Made by a program: the position numbers and the translations under genes
In this document: positions 19,636 through 28,036 of the stretch, piece after piece
How the letters are laid out: every line of letters begins with the position of its first letter
Position numbering within the stretch: position 1 is the stretch's first letter
Source: MB1-2 sp046566065
GTDB taxonomy: Bacteria; Actinomycetota; CADDZG01; WHSQ01
Reading direction: 5' to 3'
NCBI GenBank assembly: GCA_046566065.1
Contig: JBKHXK010000010.1
Location: 1-64,000, forward strand
Length of the DNA: 64,000 bases
Notes under the pieces: generated by a model
Databases searched by the model: none
Told to the model about the DNA's origin: nothing
Seen by the model: only the letters and a program-made list of their open reading frames with translations

Positions 19636-19989
19636 TCAGAACTCGAGCCCGCCCTCGCGAGCGCCTTCCGCTACTGCCTGAACGCGACCGTGGTAGCGGA
19701 ACCCTCCCCGGTCGAACGTCACCTGGGTGACGCCGGCGGCCTTGGCCTTGCTAGCAAGATCGAGACCCACCTTCTTGGCGCGCTCCTTGGGAGCTCCGTC
19801 ACCGTTGCCGGCGGTCGTCGAAGACGCCGCCAGGGTCCGCCCGGCGAAGTCGTCGATCACCTGCGCGTAGATGTGCTTGTTGGACCGGTACACGGCCAGG
19901 CGAGGACGCTCTGCCGTGCCGACGACCTTCTTGCGCACGCGGCGATGGCGCCTGTCCAGCGACCGGAACCGCTCGTTCGTGTTAGCCAT
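19636..19989 (-). CDS. rplR: 50S ribosomal protein L18
   Basis: L18 binds 5S rRNA with L5. I chose ATG at 19989, giving 117 residues beginning Ala-Asn-Thr-Asn-Glu, because the upstream extension overlaps rplF and lacks similarity. The RPRLAVYRSNKHIYAQVID core and the GYRYHGRVQAVAEGAREGG-like end are diagnostic. Confidence 0.95.
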   Translation of the reverse strand: MANTNERFRSLDRRHRRVRKKVVGTAERPRLAVYRSNKHIYAQVIDDFAGRTLAASSTTAGNGDGAPKERAKKVGLDLASKAKAAGVTQVTFDRGGFRYHGRVQAVAEGAREGGLEF

Positions 19990-19993
19990 GTTC

Positions 19994-20539
19994 CTAAGCT
20001 CCTGCCTTCGCGGCCTTGCCGCCCTTGCGTCTGATGTATTCACCCTCGTAGCGGATGCCCTTGGCCTTGTAGGGCTCGGGCTTCTTGATCGCTCGGATCT
20101 CGGCCGCTACCTGCCCCACCAGCTCCTTGTCGATCCCGCGGATCGTCAGCCTGGTCGGCGTGGGTACCTCGAACTCGATGCCCTTGGGGGCGGGTTTCTT
20201 CACTGTGTGCGAGAAACCGACCGAGAACTCGAGGTCGCTCCCCTGCTTGGCCACCCTGTAACCGACGCCATGGATCTCGAGACGCTTCTCGTAGCCTTCG
20301 GTGACGCCTTGCACCATGTTCGCCACCAGGCTTCGCACCAACCCGTGCAATGCGCGCGTCTCCCTGGCTTCGTTGTCACGCGTGACGCGCAACTCGCCAT
20401 CAACCTGCTCGATCGTCACGCCCGCGGGGATGGACCGCTGGAGCTCGCCCTTGGGACCGTTCACGGTGATCGTTTGACCGACAACGCTCACGGTCACCGA
20501 AGCGGGAACCGTTATGGGTGCCTGTCCTACTCGAGACAT
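19994..20539 (-). CDS. rplF: 50S ribosomal protein L6
   Basis: L6 is located near the GTPase centre of the large subunit. The 181-residue product has two tandem L6 domains, with VNGPKGELQRSIP in the first and IRAIKKPEPYKAKGIRYEGE in the second. It is 4 nt from rplR. Confidence 0.97.
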   Translation of the reverse strand: MSRVGQAPITVPASVTVSVVGQTITVNGPKGELQRSIPAGVTIEQVDGELRVTRDNEARETRALHGLVRSLVANMVQGVTEGYEKRLEIHGVGYRVAKQGSDLEFSVGFSHTVKKPAPKGIEFEVPTPTRLTIRGIDKELVGQVAAEIRAIKKPEPYKAKGIRYEGEYIRRKGGKAAKAGA

Positions 20540-20550
20540 CTAGTTCTCCT

Positions 20551-20949
20551 CTACCAAACGTACGCGAGGACTTCGCCGCCGACCTTGGCGCGCCGAGCCT
20601 GCTTGTCGGTCATGACCCCTTGTGAGGTCGAGATGATCGCTACGCCCAGGCCACCCAGGACCCGTGGCAGCTCCTGTGCGCCTCGGTACACGCGGCGACC
20701 GGGCTTCGAGATCCTGCGGATCCCGGAGATGGCGCGCTCGCGGTCCTCCGAGTAGCGAAGGTTGATCTTGATCACGGGATGCGGGCCCTCTTCGAGCACC
20801 TCGAGCCCGTTCACGTAGCCCTCGTCCAGGAGGATCCGGGCGATGTTCTCTTTGATCTTGGAAGCCGGGATCGTCACGTCATCGTGCATCGCGGTGGATG
20901 CATTCCTGATGCGCGACAGCATGTCCGAGATCGGATCTGTCATCGTCAT
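20551..20949 (-). CDS. rpsH: 30S ribosomal protein S8
   Basis: S8 organises the central domain of 16S rRNA and is a known translational repressor of spc-type operons in other bacteria. The start at ATG 20949 (Thr-Met-Thr-Asp-Pro) is best placed relative to GGAGGTGGAGA; a second ATG two codons later is possible. The protein has 132 residues and ends with the conserved STSQGVMTDKQARRAKVGGEVLAYVW region. Confidence 0.95.
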   Translation of the reverse strand: MTMTDPISDMLSRIRNASTAMHDDVTIPASKIKENIARILLDEGYVNGLEVLEEGPHPVIKINLRYSEDRERAISGIRRISKPGRRVYRGAQELPRVLGGLGVAIISTSQGVMTDKQARRAKVGGEVLAYVW

Positions 20950-20968
20950 AGTTAGCTCTCCACCTCCT

Positions 20969-21154
20969 CTACCAACTCGATTTCGTGATGCCCGGGATCT
21001 CGCCGTTGTGCGCCATCTCGCGGAAGCACAACCGACATAGCCCGAAACGCTTGAAGACGGCTCTCGGACGCCCGCACCGCGCACAGCGCGTGTACTGGCG
21101 AACCTTGTACTTCGGCTTCGCCTTTGCCTTGTTGATCAGTGCTTTCTTAGCCAT
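20969..21154 (-). CDS. rpsN: 30S ribosomal protein S14, zinc-dependent type
   Basis: This 61-residue S14 is the short zinc form (often called type Z): CxxC-x12-CxxC is seen in CARCGRPRAVFKRFGLCRLC. It sits between rplE and rpsH, the standard spc position. Presence of the C+ form suggests zinc-replete expression; any zinc-independent paralogue would be elsewhere. Confidence 0.96.
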   Translation of the reverse strand: MAKKALINKAKAKPKYKVRQYTRCARCGRPRAVFKRFGLCRLCFREMAHNGEIPGITKSSW

Positions 21155-21166
21155 CTACCCTCGCTC

Positions 21167-21739
21167 CTAAGACCTGTCGCCCTGCTGCTTGAAGGGGAAA
21201 CCCAGCGCCGTGAGGAGAGCGCGCCCCTGCTCGTCGTCCTTTGCCGTCGTAACGATCGTGATGTCCATCCCGCGGGTCTGATCGATGTCGTCGTAGTCGA
21301 TCTCGGGGAACACCAGTTGTTCCGTGAGTCCGAAGTTGTAGTTGCCGCTGCCGTCGAACGACTTGGGGCTGAGCCCTCGAAAGTCCCGGATGCGGGGCAG
21401 CACGATCGAGGTCAAGCGGTCGAGGAAGTCCCACATGCGGTCGCCTCTCATCGTCACGCTGGCGCCCACCGGCATGCCCTCGCGGATCTTGAACGTGGCG
21501 ATCGACTTCCGAGCCCTGCGCAGCGCGGGCTTCTGGCCCGTGATGCTGGTCAGGTCCTTCATCGCGCCGTCCATGAGCTTGGCGTCCTTGGCCGCATCGC
21601 CGACACCCATGTTCACGACCACCTTGAGGGGCTTGGGTACCTGCATCACGTTGGTCAGACCCAGGTCGCTCTGCAGGCGCGCCTGCAGCTCGCTCCGGTA
21701 CTGCTCTTTCAGTCTCGGGGTGTAGGTCGCTTGTGCCAT
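21167..21739 (-). CDS. rplE: 50S ribosomal protein L5
   Basis: L5 contacts 5S rRNA and P-site tRNA. The start at ATG 21739 overlaps the rplX stop by 1 nt (TGATG) and gives 190 residues. The core NVMQVPKPLKVVVNMGVGDA and FDGSGNYNFGLTEQLVFPEI segments are typical. Confidence 0.96.
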   Translation of the reverse strand: MAQATYTPRLKEQYRSELQARLQSDLGLTNVMQVPKPLKVVVNMGVGDAAKDAKLMDGAMKDLTSITGQKPALRRARKSIATFKIREGMPVGASVTMRGDRMWDFLDRLTSIVLPRIRDFRGLSPKSFDGSGNYNFGLTEQLVFPEIDYDDIDQTRGMDITIVTTAKDDEQGRALLTALGFPFKQQGDRS

Positions 21740-22062
21740 CACAGCTCCGTTCCGCACTTCTTACAGATGCGTGTCTTCGTGCCGCCCGCCTCGATGCGGT
21801 AGCCCACGCGGGCCACCTTGTCGTTCGGGCACGCCAGAGCGACGTTGGAGATGTCGACCGAGGCTTCCTTGTGCTCGATGCCGCCCTCTTGGCCGCCACG
21901 GCGGGACATGCGGATCTTCTCGTGTCGAGTGACCCGGTTGACGCCCTCGACGATCACGCGCTTCTTCTTGGGGAGCACCTGGAGCACCCGGCCATCGGCG
22001 CCCTTGTCCTTGCCACCGATGATCACGACGTTGTCACCCTTGCGGATCTTCAAACCCGGCAT
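21739..22062 (-). CDS. rplX: 50S ribosomal protein L24
   Basis: L24 is an assembly initiator with a KOW domain (KIRKGDNVVIIGGKDKG). The 107-residue protein ends with a Cys-containing ribbon-like segment (CPND ... ICKKCG), which is common in Gram-positive L24 proteins. It is coupled to rplE by a 1-nt overlap. Confidence 0.96.
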   Translation of the reverse strand: MPGLKIRKGDNVVIIGGKDKGADGRVLQVLPKKKRVIVEGVNRVTRHEKIRMSRRGGQEGGIEHKEASVDISNVALACPNDKVARVGYRIEAGGTKTRICKKCGTEL

Positions 22063-22431
22063 CTACAACACCTCCGGGGCGAGAGAGATGATCTTCATGA
22101 AGCGCTTGTCGCGCAGCTCTCGAGCGACGGGCCCAAAGATGCGGGTGCCTCGCGGCTGCATCTGCCCGTCGACGATCACGACGGCGTTGTCGTCGAACTT
22201 GATGTACGAACCGTCACCGCGCCGGCGTTCCTTGGCGGTTCGCACGACCACGGCCTTCACCACATCCGACTTCTTGACCGCACCGCCGGGGATAGCGTCC
22301 TTGACGGTACAAACCACTAGATCCCCAACGCCGGCGTAACGCCGCCTGGAGCCGCCCAGCACTTTGATCACGAGAACCTCACGAGCTCCCGTGTTGTCTG
22401 CAACCCTGCACCTGCTCTCTTGTTGGATCAC
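22063..22431 (-). CDS. rplN: 50S ribosomal protein L14
   Basis: L14 forms an intersubunit bridge with L19. The 122-residue protein shows ESRCRVADNTGAREVLVIKV and IFGPVARELRDKRFMKIISLAPEVL. The start is GTG at 22431, overlapping the rpsQ stop as GTGA. Confidence 0.97.
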   Translation of the reverse strand: MIQQESRCRVADNTGAREVLVIKVLGGSRRRYAGVGDLVVCTVKDAIPGGAVKKSDVVKAVVVRTAKERRRGDGSYIKFDDNAVVIVDGQMQPRGTRIFGPVARELRDKRFMKIISLAPEVL

Positions 22432-22700
22432 TTCGCTCTTTCCACTACCTCGACTACACGCCAGCGCTTCGTCTTCGAAAGGGGCCGCGTCTCGGCGATG
22501 CGAACCGTGTCACCCAGATGGGCGTCGTTCGCCTCGTCGTGTGCTTTCAGCCGCTTGTTGCGACGGACGATCTTCTTGTACGTCGAGTGAGAAGCGGCAT
22601 CGCGCACCTCGACCACGACCGTCTTGTCCATCGCCTCGGACACGACGCGGCCGACCTCGTACTTCCGCTTCCCACGTTCCGTCGTCTCGCTCATACTCAT
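22428..22700 (-). CDS. rpsQ: 30S ribosomal protein S17
   Basis: S17 is an OB-fold protein binding the 5' domain of 16S rRNA. The 90-residue product has YEVGRVVSEAMDKTVVVEV and GDTVRIAETRPLSKTKRWRV. The ATG at 22700 overlaps the rpmC stop (ATGA); a Met two codons later is a possible alternative. Confidence 0.96.
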   Translation of the reverse strand: MSMSETTERGKRKYEVGRVVSEAMDKTVVVEVRDAASHSTYKKIVRRNKRLKAHDEANDAHLGDTVRIAETRPLSKTKRWRVVEVVERAK

Positions 22701-22918
22701 GTCAGTTCCTTATCTCCACTCAGCTCACGCTCTCTGACGATCGTCTTGATCCGAGCGATGTCCTTGCGCAGCTCACCCAGGCGCTTGTAGTTGTCCAGCT
22801 GTCCGGTCGCGTTCTGGAACCGCAGGTTGAACAACTCCTCCTTGGTCTCGGCAAGCTTCGTGTTGAGCTCGTCGATCGTGAGGTCACGCATGTCCGAGGT
22901 CTTCGTCCGCTTCGCCAT
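22697..22918 (-). CDS. rpmC: 50S ribosomal protein L29
   Basis: L29 lies at the peptide tunnel exit near the SRP and trigger-factor docking site. ATG at 22918 overlaps the rplP stop by 1 nt (TGATG) and gives 73 residues, a two-helix protein with ELFNLRFQNATGQLDNYKRL. A GTG one codon earlier is less likely. Confidence 0.94.
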   Translation of the reverse strand: MAKRTKTSDMRDLTIDELNTKLAETKEELFNLRFQNATGQLDNYKRLGELRKDIARIKTIVRERELSGDKELT

Positions 22919-23343
22919 CACTGCACCTCCAGCGGAGCTTCACGGGAGACGAAGCGGCACTTGATCGGCAGCTTGTGCGCCGCCAGCCGGATCGCTTCTC
23001 TCGCCAGAGGTTCGGGGATACCGGCGATCTCGAACATGACGCGCCCGGGCTTGATCACCGCGACCCAGCCTTCGGGGTTCCCCTTACCGGAGCCCTGACG
23101 GGTCTCTGCGGGCTTCTTCGTGTAGGGCTTGTCGGGAAAGACGTTGATCCATACCTTCCCTCCACGACGGATGTGGCGGGTCATCGCGATACGAGCCGCC
23201 TCGATCTGCCGGTTGGTGATCCAGCCCGGCTCGAGGGCCATGAGGCCGTAGTCACCGAAGTTCACGGTGGTGCCGCCCTTGGCCTGGCCACGCATACGCC
23301 CGCGCTGCTGCTTGCGGTGTTTGACCTTCTTCGGCTGCAGCAC
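22918..23343 (-). CDS. rplP: 50S ribosomal protein L16
   Basis: L16 is next to the peptidyl-transferase centre and 5S rRNA. The 141-residue protein has KHRKQQRGRMRG, EPGWITNRQIEAARIAMTRH and KPYTKKPAETRQGSGKG. The start is GTG at 23343, overlapping the rpsC stop (TAGTG). Confidence 0.97.
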   Translation of the reverse strand: MLQPKKVKHRKQQRGRMRGQAKGGTTVNFGDYGLMALEPGWITNRQIEAARIAMTRHIRRGGKVWINVFPDKPYTKKPAETRQGSGKGNPEGWVAVIKPGRVMFEIAGIPEPLAREAIRLAAHKLPIKCRFVSREAPLEVQ

Positions 23344-24359
23344 TACTTCTCACCACCTTCGGGGTCGGTTCCTCCGGGAGCGGTGGGGTCGGCGGTGGCG
23401 CTGGTTTGGCCGGCCTGGTCTGCGCTGGGGGCGTCGACCGCTTCGGTCTTCGCGGTCCCCTTCTCGCGCTCGTCGCCGGTCTTTCCCTCCACGGTCGCCT
23501 CGCCGGTGGACACAGACCCGGACTCAGCCCCTGCCTTGGTCGCCTCCGCTTTCTGGCCGGGCGACGGCGATGCCGCCTTGCCGGCGGTGGACGTGGCTCC
23601 AGCTTTGGTGGAACGAGCCTTGCGAGCACGATCATCCGCCCCGCGGCCCACGGTCTCGCCGGCGGCCAGTGCAGCTTCACGTCGAAGGCGAGCGGTGTCG
23701 CGGGCGGACGCGTAGATGTCCTGGAAGGGACCCTTGTAGATCCACACCTTCACACCGATGCGTCCGAACGTCGTCTTCGCCTCGGAGAAGCCGTAGTCGA
23801 TGTCCGCACGCAGGGTGTGCAGAGGCATCTGACCCTCGATGTACCACTCGGTGCGGCTCATCTCGGCGCCGCCGAGACGGCCCCCGCACTGAACGCGAAC
23901 GCCCTTAGCGCCGTGGCGCATGGCCGTGCCGACGGCCTTCTTCATCGCACGACGGAACGAAACACGGCTTGCCAATTGCTCGGCCACACCCTGAGCGATC
24001 AACTGAGCATCCAGCTCCGGCTGCTTGACCTCGATGATGTTCAAGCGAACATCCGTCGGCTTGCCGTAGATCTTCGACTCCATCTCCTCGAGCTTCGAGC
24101 GAAGACGCTCGGCCTCGGAGCCACGGCGACCGATAACGATGCCCGGACGAGCCGTGTGCGCGTCGATCCGAACCCGCTCGCGGGTGCGCTCGATGTCGAT
24201 GCGGCTGATCCCGGCGTGCGGCAGCTGCCCCAGCAGGTACTCGCGGATGCGGAGGTCTGCCTCGAGGTAGTCGCGGTACTGCTTCTCTGTGAACCAGCGC
24301 GACTTCCAGTCGGTGTGGATACCGAGGCGGAAGCCGTAAGGGTGAACCTTCTGGCCCAT
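23343..24359 (-). CDS. rpsC: 30S ribosomal protein S3 with long low-complexity tail
   Basis: The first approximately 215 residues are normal S3, with a KH domain and the S3 C-terminal domain (MGQKVHPYGFRLGI, PGIVIGRRGSEAERL, GRLGGAEMSRTEWY). S3 forms the mRNA entry site. The whole protein is 338 residues; the last approximately 115 form an Ala/Thr/Glu/Gly/Lys-rich disordered tail, longer than the extensions usual in actinobacteria. It lies between rplV and rplP with 1-nt overlaps at both ends. Confidence 0.96.
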   Translation of the reverse strand: MGQKVHPYGFRLGIHTDWKSRWFTEKQYRDYLEADLRIREYLLGQLPHAGISRIDIERTRERVRIDAHTARPGIVIGRRGSEAERLRSKLEEMESKIYGKPTDVRLNIIEVKQPELDAQLIAQGVAEQLASRVSFRRAMKKAVGTAMRHGAKGVRVQCGGRLGGAEMSRTEWYIEGQMPLHTLRADIDYGFSEAKTTFGRIGVKVWIYKGPFQDIYASARDTARLRREAALAAGETVGRGADDRARKARSTKAGATSTAGKAASPSPGQKAEATKAGAESGSVSTGEATVEGKTGDEREKGTAKTEAVDAPSADQAGQTSATADPTAPGGTDPEGGEK

Positions 24360-24943
24360 TACTTGCCCTCCTCGGTCTTCTTCTTGGTCGTTTTCTTGGC
24401 TGTGGTCTTCTTCGCCGTCGTCTTCTTGGCGGTCGGCTTCTTCTTGGTGGTCTTGGCGGGGGTTGCTTCCGTGGCCTCGCTGCTCTTCGTAGCGGAGGAG
24501 CGCGGGGCCGGTTTGCCGGCGGTGTCCTTGCGGACACGGCGAACGGTCTGGTTGGTCGCAGGCCGCTCAGGCAGTTGGACCTCGTCCGGACGACCGACGA
24601 CCACCGAGATGTGACAGGTCCGCTTGCGGATCCGGGTCGCACGACCCTGGGCACGCGGGCGGAACCTCTTCAGCGTGGGGCCTTCGTCGACCCAGGCGCG
24701 GGCCACGACGAGTTCGTCGCCCGGCAGACCACGGTTGTGCTCGGCGTTGGCTATCGCCGACTCGAGCACCTTGCCGACCACCGGCGAGGCGCTGCGAGGC
24801 ACGAACTTCAGAACCCGTCGAGCGTCGTCCACGTGGCGGCCACGGATCAGGTCGACAACCTGGCGAGCTTTCGTGGGAGACATCCGTATGAACCTCGCCG
24901 TGGCGATGGCCTCTTGTACGTCCGGTGCGATCTTCCGTGCCAT
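24359..24943 (-). CDS. rplV: 50S ribosomal protein L22 with lysine-rich tail
   Basis: L22 lines the exit tunnel; its beta-hairpin is visible as LKRFRPRAQGRATRIRKRTCHI. The core of about 115 residues is normal, but the protein is 194 residues. The tail is Lys/Thr/Ala-rich with three Ala-Lys-Lys-Thr-Thr repeats near the end, resembling histone-H1-like sequences. It overlaps rpsS (TAATG) and rpsC by 1 nt. Confidence 0.95.
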   Translation of the reverse strand: MARKIAPDVQEAIATARFIRMSPTKARQVVDLIRGRHVDDARRVLKFVPRSASPVVGKVLESAIANAEHNRGLPGDELVVARAWVDEGPTLKRFRPRAQGRATRIRKRTCHISVVVGRPDEVQLPERPATNQTVRRVRKDTAGKPAPRSSATKSSEATEATPAKTTKKKPTAKKTTAKKTTAKKTTKKKTEEGK

Positions 24944-25227
24944 TACTTAGCCCTCGTGGTTCTCTCAGCCGATCCGCCGTGTGTGCGGAAGGCGCGTGTC
25001 GGCGCGAACTCGCCGAGCTTGTGCCCGACCATCGACTCCGTCACGTAAACGGGAACGTGCTTACGGCCGTCGTGCACGGCGATCGTGTGCCCGACCATGT
25101 CGGGGATCACCGTGGAGCGGCGCGACCACGTCTTGATGACGCGCTTCTCGTTGCGCTTGTTCATCTCCGCCACCTTGATGAGCAGGTGGTCGTCGACGAA
25201 CGGGCCCTTCTTGAGCGAACGCGGCAT
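24943..25227 (-). CDS. rpsS: 30S ribosomal protein S19
   Basis: S19 binds 16S rRNA in the head with S13. The 94-residue protein starts PRSLKKGPFVDDHLL and carries the conserved TWSRRSTVIPDMVGHTIAVH and VTESMVGHKLGEFAPTR segments. Confidence 0.97.
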   Translation of the reverse strand: MPRSLKKGPFVDDHLLIKVAEMNKRNEKRVIKTWSRRSTVIPDMVGHTIAVHDGRKHVPVYVTESMVGHKLGEFAPTRAFRTHGGSAERTTRAK

Positions 25228-25230
25228 CTT

Positions 25231-26061
25231 CTATCTACCTCTCTTCTTGCGGCGCCGGCGGACGATCATCTGGTCCGACGACTTCTTCTTGCGCGTGCGG
25301 CCCTCCGGCTGACCCCAGGGAGACACGGGGTGACGTCCACCGGACGACTTGCCCTCTCCACCACCGAGCGGATGGTCCACCGGGTTCATGGCGACGCCTC
25401 GCACGGAGGGACGCTTGTTCTTCCAGCGGGCCCGGCCCGCCTTGCCGACGGAGATCAGCTCGGCCTCGGCGTTCCCGACCTCTCCGACCGTTGCCCGGCA
25501 CTCGCTCTGCACCATGCGCATCTCGCCTGAGGGCAGACGGAGCGTTGCCCGAGTGCCTTCCTTGGCGATCAGCTGCACCGAGGAACCTGCGGAGCGAGCC
25601 ATCTTGCCGCCCGCACCAGGCTTCAACTCGACGTTGTGCACGACGGTACCGACTGGGATGTTGCGCAGCGGAAGCGCGTTGCCCGGACGGATGTCTGCGC
25701 TCGGACCAGACTGGATCACGTCGCCGACCTTCACGCGGTTTGGCATGAGGATGTAGCGCTTCTCGCCGTCCTTGTAGTGGAGCAGAGCGATACGTGCGTT
25801 GCGGTTGGGGTCGTACTCGACGTGCGCCACCTTCGCGGGCACGCCGTCCTTGTTCCGCTTGAAGTCGATCACCCGGTAGCGGTTCTTGTTTCCGCCGCCT
25901 TGGTGACGCGTCGTCACACGCCCGTAGTTGTTGCGACCGGCCTTCTTCGGCTTGGGCTCGACGAGCGACTTCTCCGGCTCGTTCCGCGTGAGCTCGGAGT
26001 AGGTGGACGTCGACTGGAACCGGCGACCTGGTGATGTTGGTTTCGCTTTGCGTATGGCCAT
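25231..26061 (-). CDS. rplB: 50S ribosomal protein L2
   Basis: L2 supports peptidyl transfer and subunit joining. The 276-residue protein has GRNNYGRVTTRHQGGGNK and the functionally important His in RGVAMNPVDHPLGGGEGK, followed by SPWGQPEGRTRKKKSS. It lies 3 nt upstream of rpsS. Confidence 0.97.
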   Translation of the reverse strand: MAIRKAKPTSPGRRFQSTSTYSELTRNEPEKSLVEPKPKKAGRNNYGRVTTRHQGGGNKNRYRVIDFKRNKDGVPAKVAHVEYDPNRNARIALLHYKDGEKRYILMPNRVKVGDVIQSGPSADIRPGNALPLRNIPVGTVVHNVELKPGAGGKMARSAGSSVQLIAKEGTRATLRLPSGEMRMVQSECRATVGEVGNAEAELISVGKAGRARWKNKRPSVRGVAMNPVDHPLGGGEGKSSGGRHPVSPWGQPEGRTRKKKSSDQMIVRRRRKKRGR

Positions 26062-26070
26062 CTAAAGCTC

Positions 26071-26370
26071 CTAAGCCTGCTGCTCGAAGATCTCGATCTT
26101 GTGGCCCTCGGCGAGCTTGACTACGGCTCGCTTCGTGTCGGGGCGCTTGCCCATCGTGTAGCGGAAGCGCTTCGACTTGCCCTTGCGGTTCACGGTGTTG
26201 ACGTTCACGACCTTGACGTCCCAGATCGCCTCGACCGCTTGCCGGATCTCGGTCTTGTTCGCCTCGGGATGCACGACGAAGGTGTAGGCGTTCTGGTCGA
26301 GAAGCGAGTAGGACTTCTCGCTGACCACGGGGGCCAGGATCACGTCGCGGGGGTCGCTCTTGGTGCTCAC
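26071..26370 (-). CDS. rplW: 50S ribosomal protein L23
   Basis: L23 is the docking site for trigger factor and SRP at the exit tunnel. The 99-residue product has VVSEKSYSLLDQNAYTFVV and KSKRFRYTMGKRPDTKRAVV. The start is GTG at 26370, overlapping the rplD stop (GTGA). Confidence 0.96.
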   Translation of the reverse strand: MSTKSDPRDVILAPVVSEKSYSLLDQNAYTFVVHPEANKTEIRQAVEAIWDVKVVNVNTVNRKGKSKRFRYTMGKRPDTKRAVVKLAEGHKIEIFEQQA

Positions 26371-27014
26371 GCGTCCACCTCCTCTTTCTTCGGAGAGGTG
26401 TAGCGGTCGAACGCTCCCGATGTGAAGACCAGGGCGTCGGCCACCAGTACGTCGTACGTGCCCAGTGAACCGACCAGTGAGAACGCCGCCTTGCCCAGAT
26501 TGCGGAAGGCCTTGTCCACCGTTGCCGATCCTTCGTCCTGAGGGTCGAGCACGATGAGCACGCGGCCGTCGATCCCCGCTGCCTTGAGCGCTGCGGCTGC
26601 AGCTTTGGTCTTGCTCTCCGTGAAACCGTCGAGCACCCAGACCTGACCGGACTGCGCCTTGTCGGCGAGCGCGCTGCGTAGAGCGGCTGCTCGCATCTTC
26701 TTGTTCACCTTGACCGAGTAGCTACGTGGCTTGGGCCCGAACACCACACCACCGCCGGTCCAGATAGGGCTGCGGGACGAACCGTGCCGCGCACGGCCGG
26801 TTCCCTTCTGACGCCACGGCTTGGCGCCACCACCACGGACCTCGGAACGGGTCTTGGTAGAGGCGGTACCCGAGCGGGCTTCCGCAAGCTGCGCGGTGAC
26901 GACCTGGTGCATCAGCGGAGCGTTCACTTCGCCGCCGAAGATCTCCTCCGGGAGTGCACGGTCACCGGTCGTCTTGCCGGTGCCATCGATGACTTTCGCT
27001 TTGAGGGATGCCAT
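26367..27014 (-). CDS. rplD: 50S ribosomal protein L4
   Basis: L4 contributes to the exit tunnel constriction and in some bacteria represses its own operon. The 215-residue protein has the tunnel loop GGGAKPWRQKGTGRARHGS and the PIWTGGGVVFGPKPRSY motif. Its ATG overlaps the rplC stop by 1 nt. Confidence 0.97.
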   Translation of the reverse strand: MASLKAKVIDGTGKTTGDRALPEEIFGGEVNAPLMHQVVTAQLAEARSGTASTKTRSEVRGGGAKPWRQKGTGRARHGSSRSPIWTGGGVVFGPKPRSYSVKVNKKMRAAALRSALADKAQSGQVWVLDGFTESKTKAAAAALKAAGIDGRVLIVLDPQDEGSATVDKAFRNLGKAAFSLVGSLGTYDVLVADALVFTSGAFDRYTSPKKEEVDA

Positions 27015-27673
27015 CAGCTGGCCTTCCTACTGGTCTGGCGCAAGCGAACCGCGGACCGCACCATCACGAGAGCGCCCCGGGGGCCGGGGACCGCTCCGCG
27101 GATCAGGAGCAGGTTGCGCTCGGCGTCGGCCTTGATGATCTTGAGGTTCAGCGTGGTTACCCTGCGGTGACCCATATGACCTGCCATCCGGGTCCCTTTG
27201 AAGACCCTGCCGGGCGTGGCGCAGGCACCGATCGAACCAGGCGAACGATGCTTCGCCTGCGTCCCGTGCGTGGCGGACTGACCCCGGAAGTTGTGCCGCT
27301 TCATGCCGCCGGCGAAACCCTTTCCCTTGGTCACACCGATCACGTCGACGCTCTCACCGGCCTCGAACACGTCGGCCTTGATCTCGGTCCCGAGCTCGTA
27401 GCCGGCCATGTCGTCCATGCGGAGCTCCACGAGATGCCGGGCCGCGTCGATGCCGGCCTTGGAGAGGTGCCCCGCCTGGGGCTTGTTGGTCCGCTTGGCT
27501 TCACCGAACGCCAGTTGGATCGCCGAATAGCCGTCCGTCTCGGGACGCTTGATCTGTGCGACGCGACAGGGCCCGGCCTCGATGACCGTCACGGGAACCG
27601 CTCTCCCCTGGTCGTCGAACACCTGGGTCATACCGATCTTGCGACCGAGTATCCCTTTCGTCTCTGTTGCCAT
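27014..27673 (-). CDS. rplC: 50S ribosomal protein L3
   Basis: L3 is an assembly initiator near the peptidyl-transferase centre. The 219-residue protein has ILGRKIGMTQVFDDQGR, the GFAGGMKRHNFRGQ loop with THGTQAKHRSPGSIG, and GRVFKGTRMAGHMG, including the Gln position used for methylation in other species. Confidence 0.97.
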   Translation of the reverse strand: MATETKGILGRKIGMTQVFDDQGRAVPVTVIEAGPCRVAQIKRPETDGYSAIQLAFGEAKRTNKPQAGHLSKAGIDAARHLVELRMDDMAGYELGTEIKADVFEAGESVDVIGVTKGKGFAGGMKRHNFRGQSATHGTQAKHRSPGSIGACATPGRVFKGTRMAGHMGHRRVTTLNLKIIKADAERNLLLIRGAVPGPRGALVMVRSAVRLRQTSRKAS

Positions 27674-27690
27674 CTAAGTAGTTGCCTCTC

Positions 27691-28005
27691 CTAGAGCTTG
27701 AGCTCGATGTCGACGCCGGCCGGCAGATCGAGCCGCTGGAGCGAGTCGACCGTCTTGGGCGTCGGATTGACGATGTCTAGCAACCTCTTGTGCGTACGCA
27801 TCTCGAAGTGCTCGCGCGAGTCCTTGTCCTTGTGTGGCGAACGGATGACCGTGTAGACCGATCGCTCCGTAGGCAACGGGATCGGGCCGTTGACGCTCGC
27901 GCCGGTGCGCGTGACCGTCTCGACGATCTTCTTCGCCGACTGGTCGATGACCTCATGGTCATAGGCCTTCAGCCTGATCCTGATCTTCATGCCGTTGTTC
28001 GCCAC
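27691..28005 (-). CDS. rpsJ: 30S ribosomal protein S10 (NusE)
   Basis: S10 works in the 30S head and in antitermination with NusB. The 104-residue protein has KIRIRLKAYDHEVIDQSAK and the RTHKRLLDIVNPTPKTVDSL region. The start is GTG at 28005 with AAGGAA 9 nt upstream; an ATG five codons later is the alternative. Only 31 bp separate it from tuf and no promoter is seen there, so str and S10 genes may be one transcript. Confidence 0.95.
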   Translation of the reverse strand: MANNGMKIRIRLKAYDHEVIDQSAKKIVETVTRTGASVNGPIPLPTERSVYTVIRSPHKDKDSREHFEMRTHKRLLDIVNPTPKTVDSLQRLDLPAGVDIELKL

Positions 28006-28036
28006 TTAGGTCTGTTCCTTCTCTCTTTGGCTCGAG

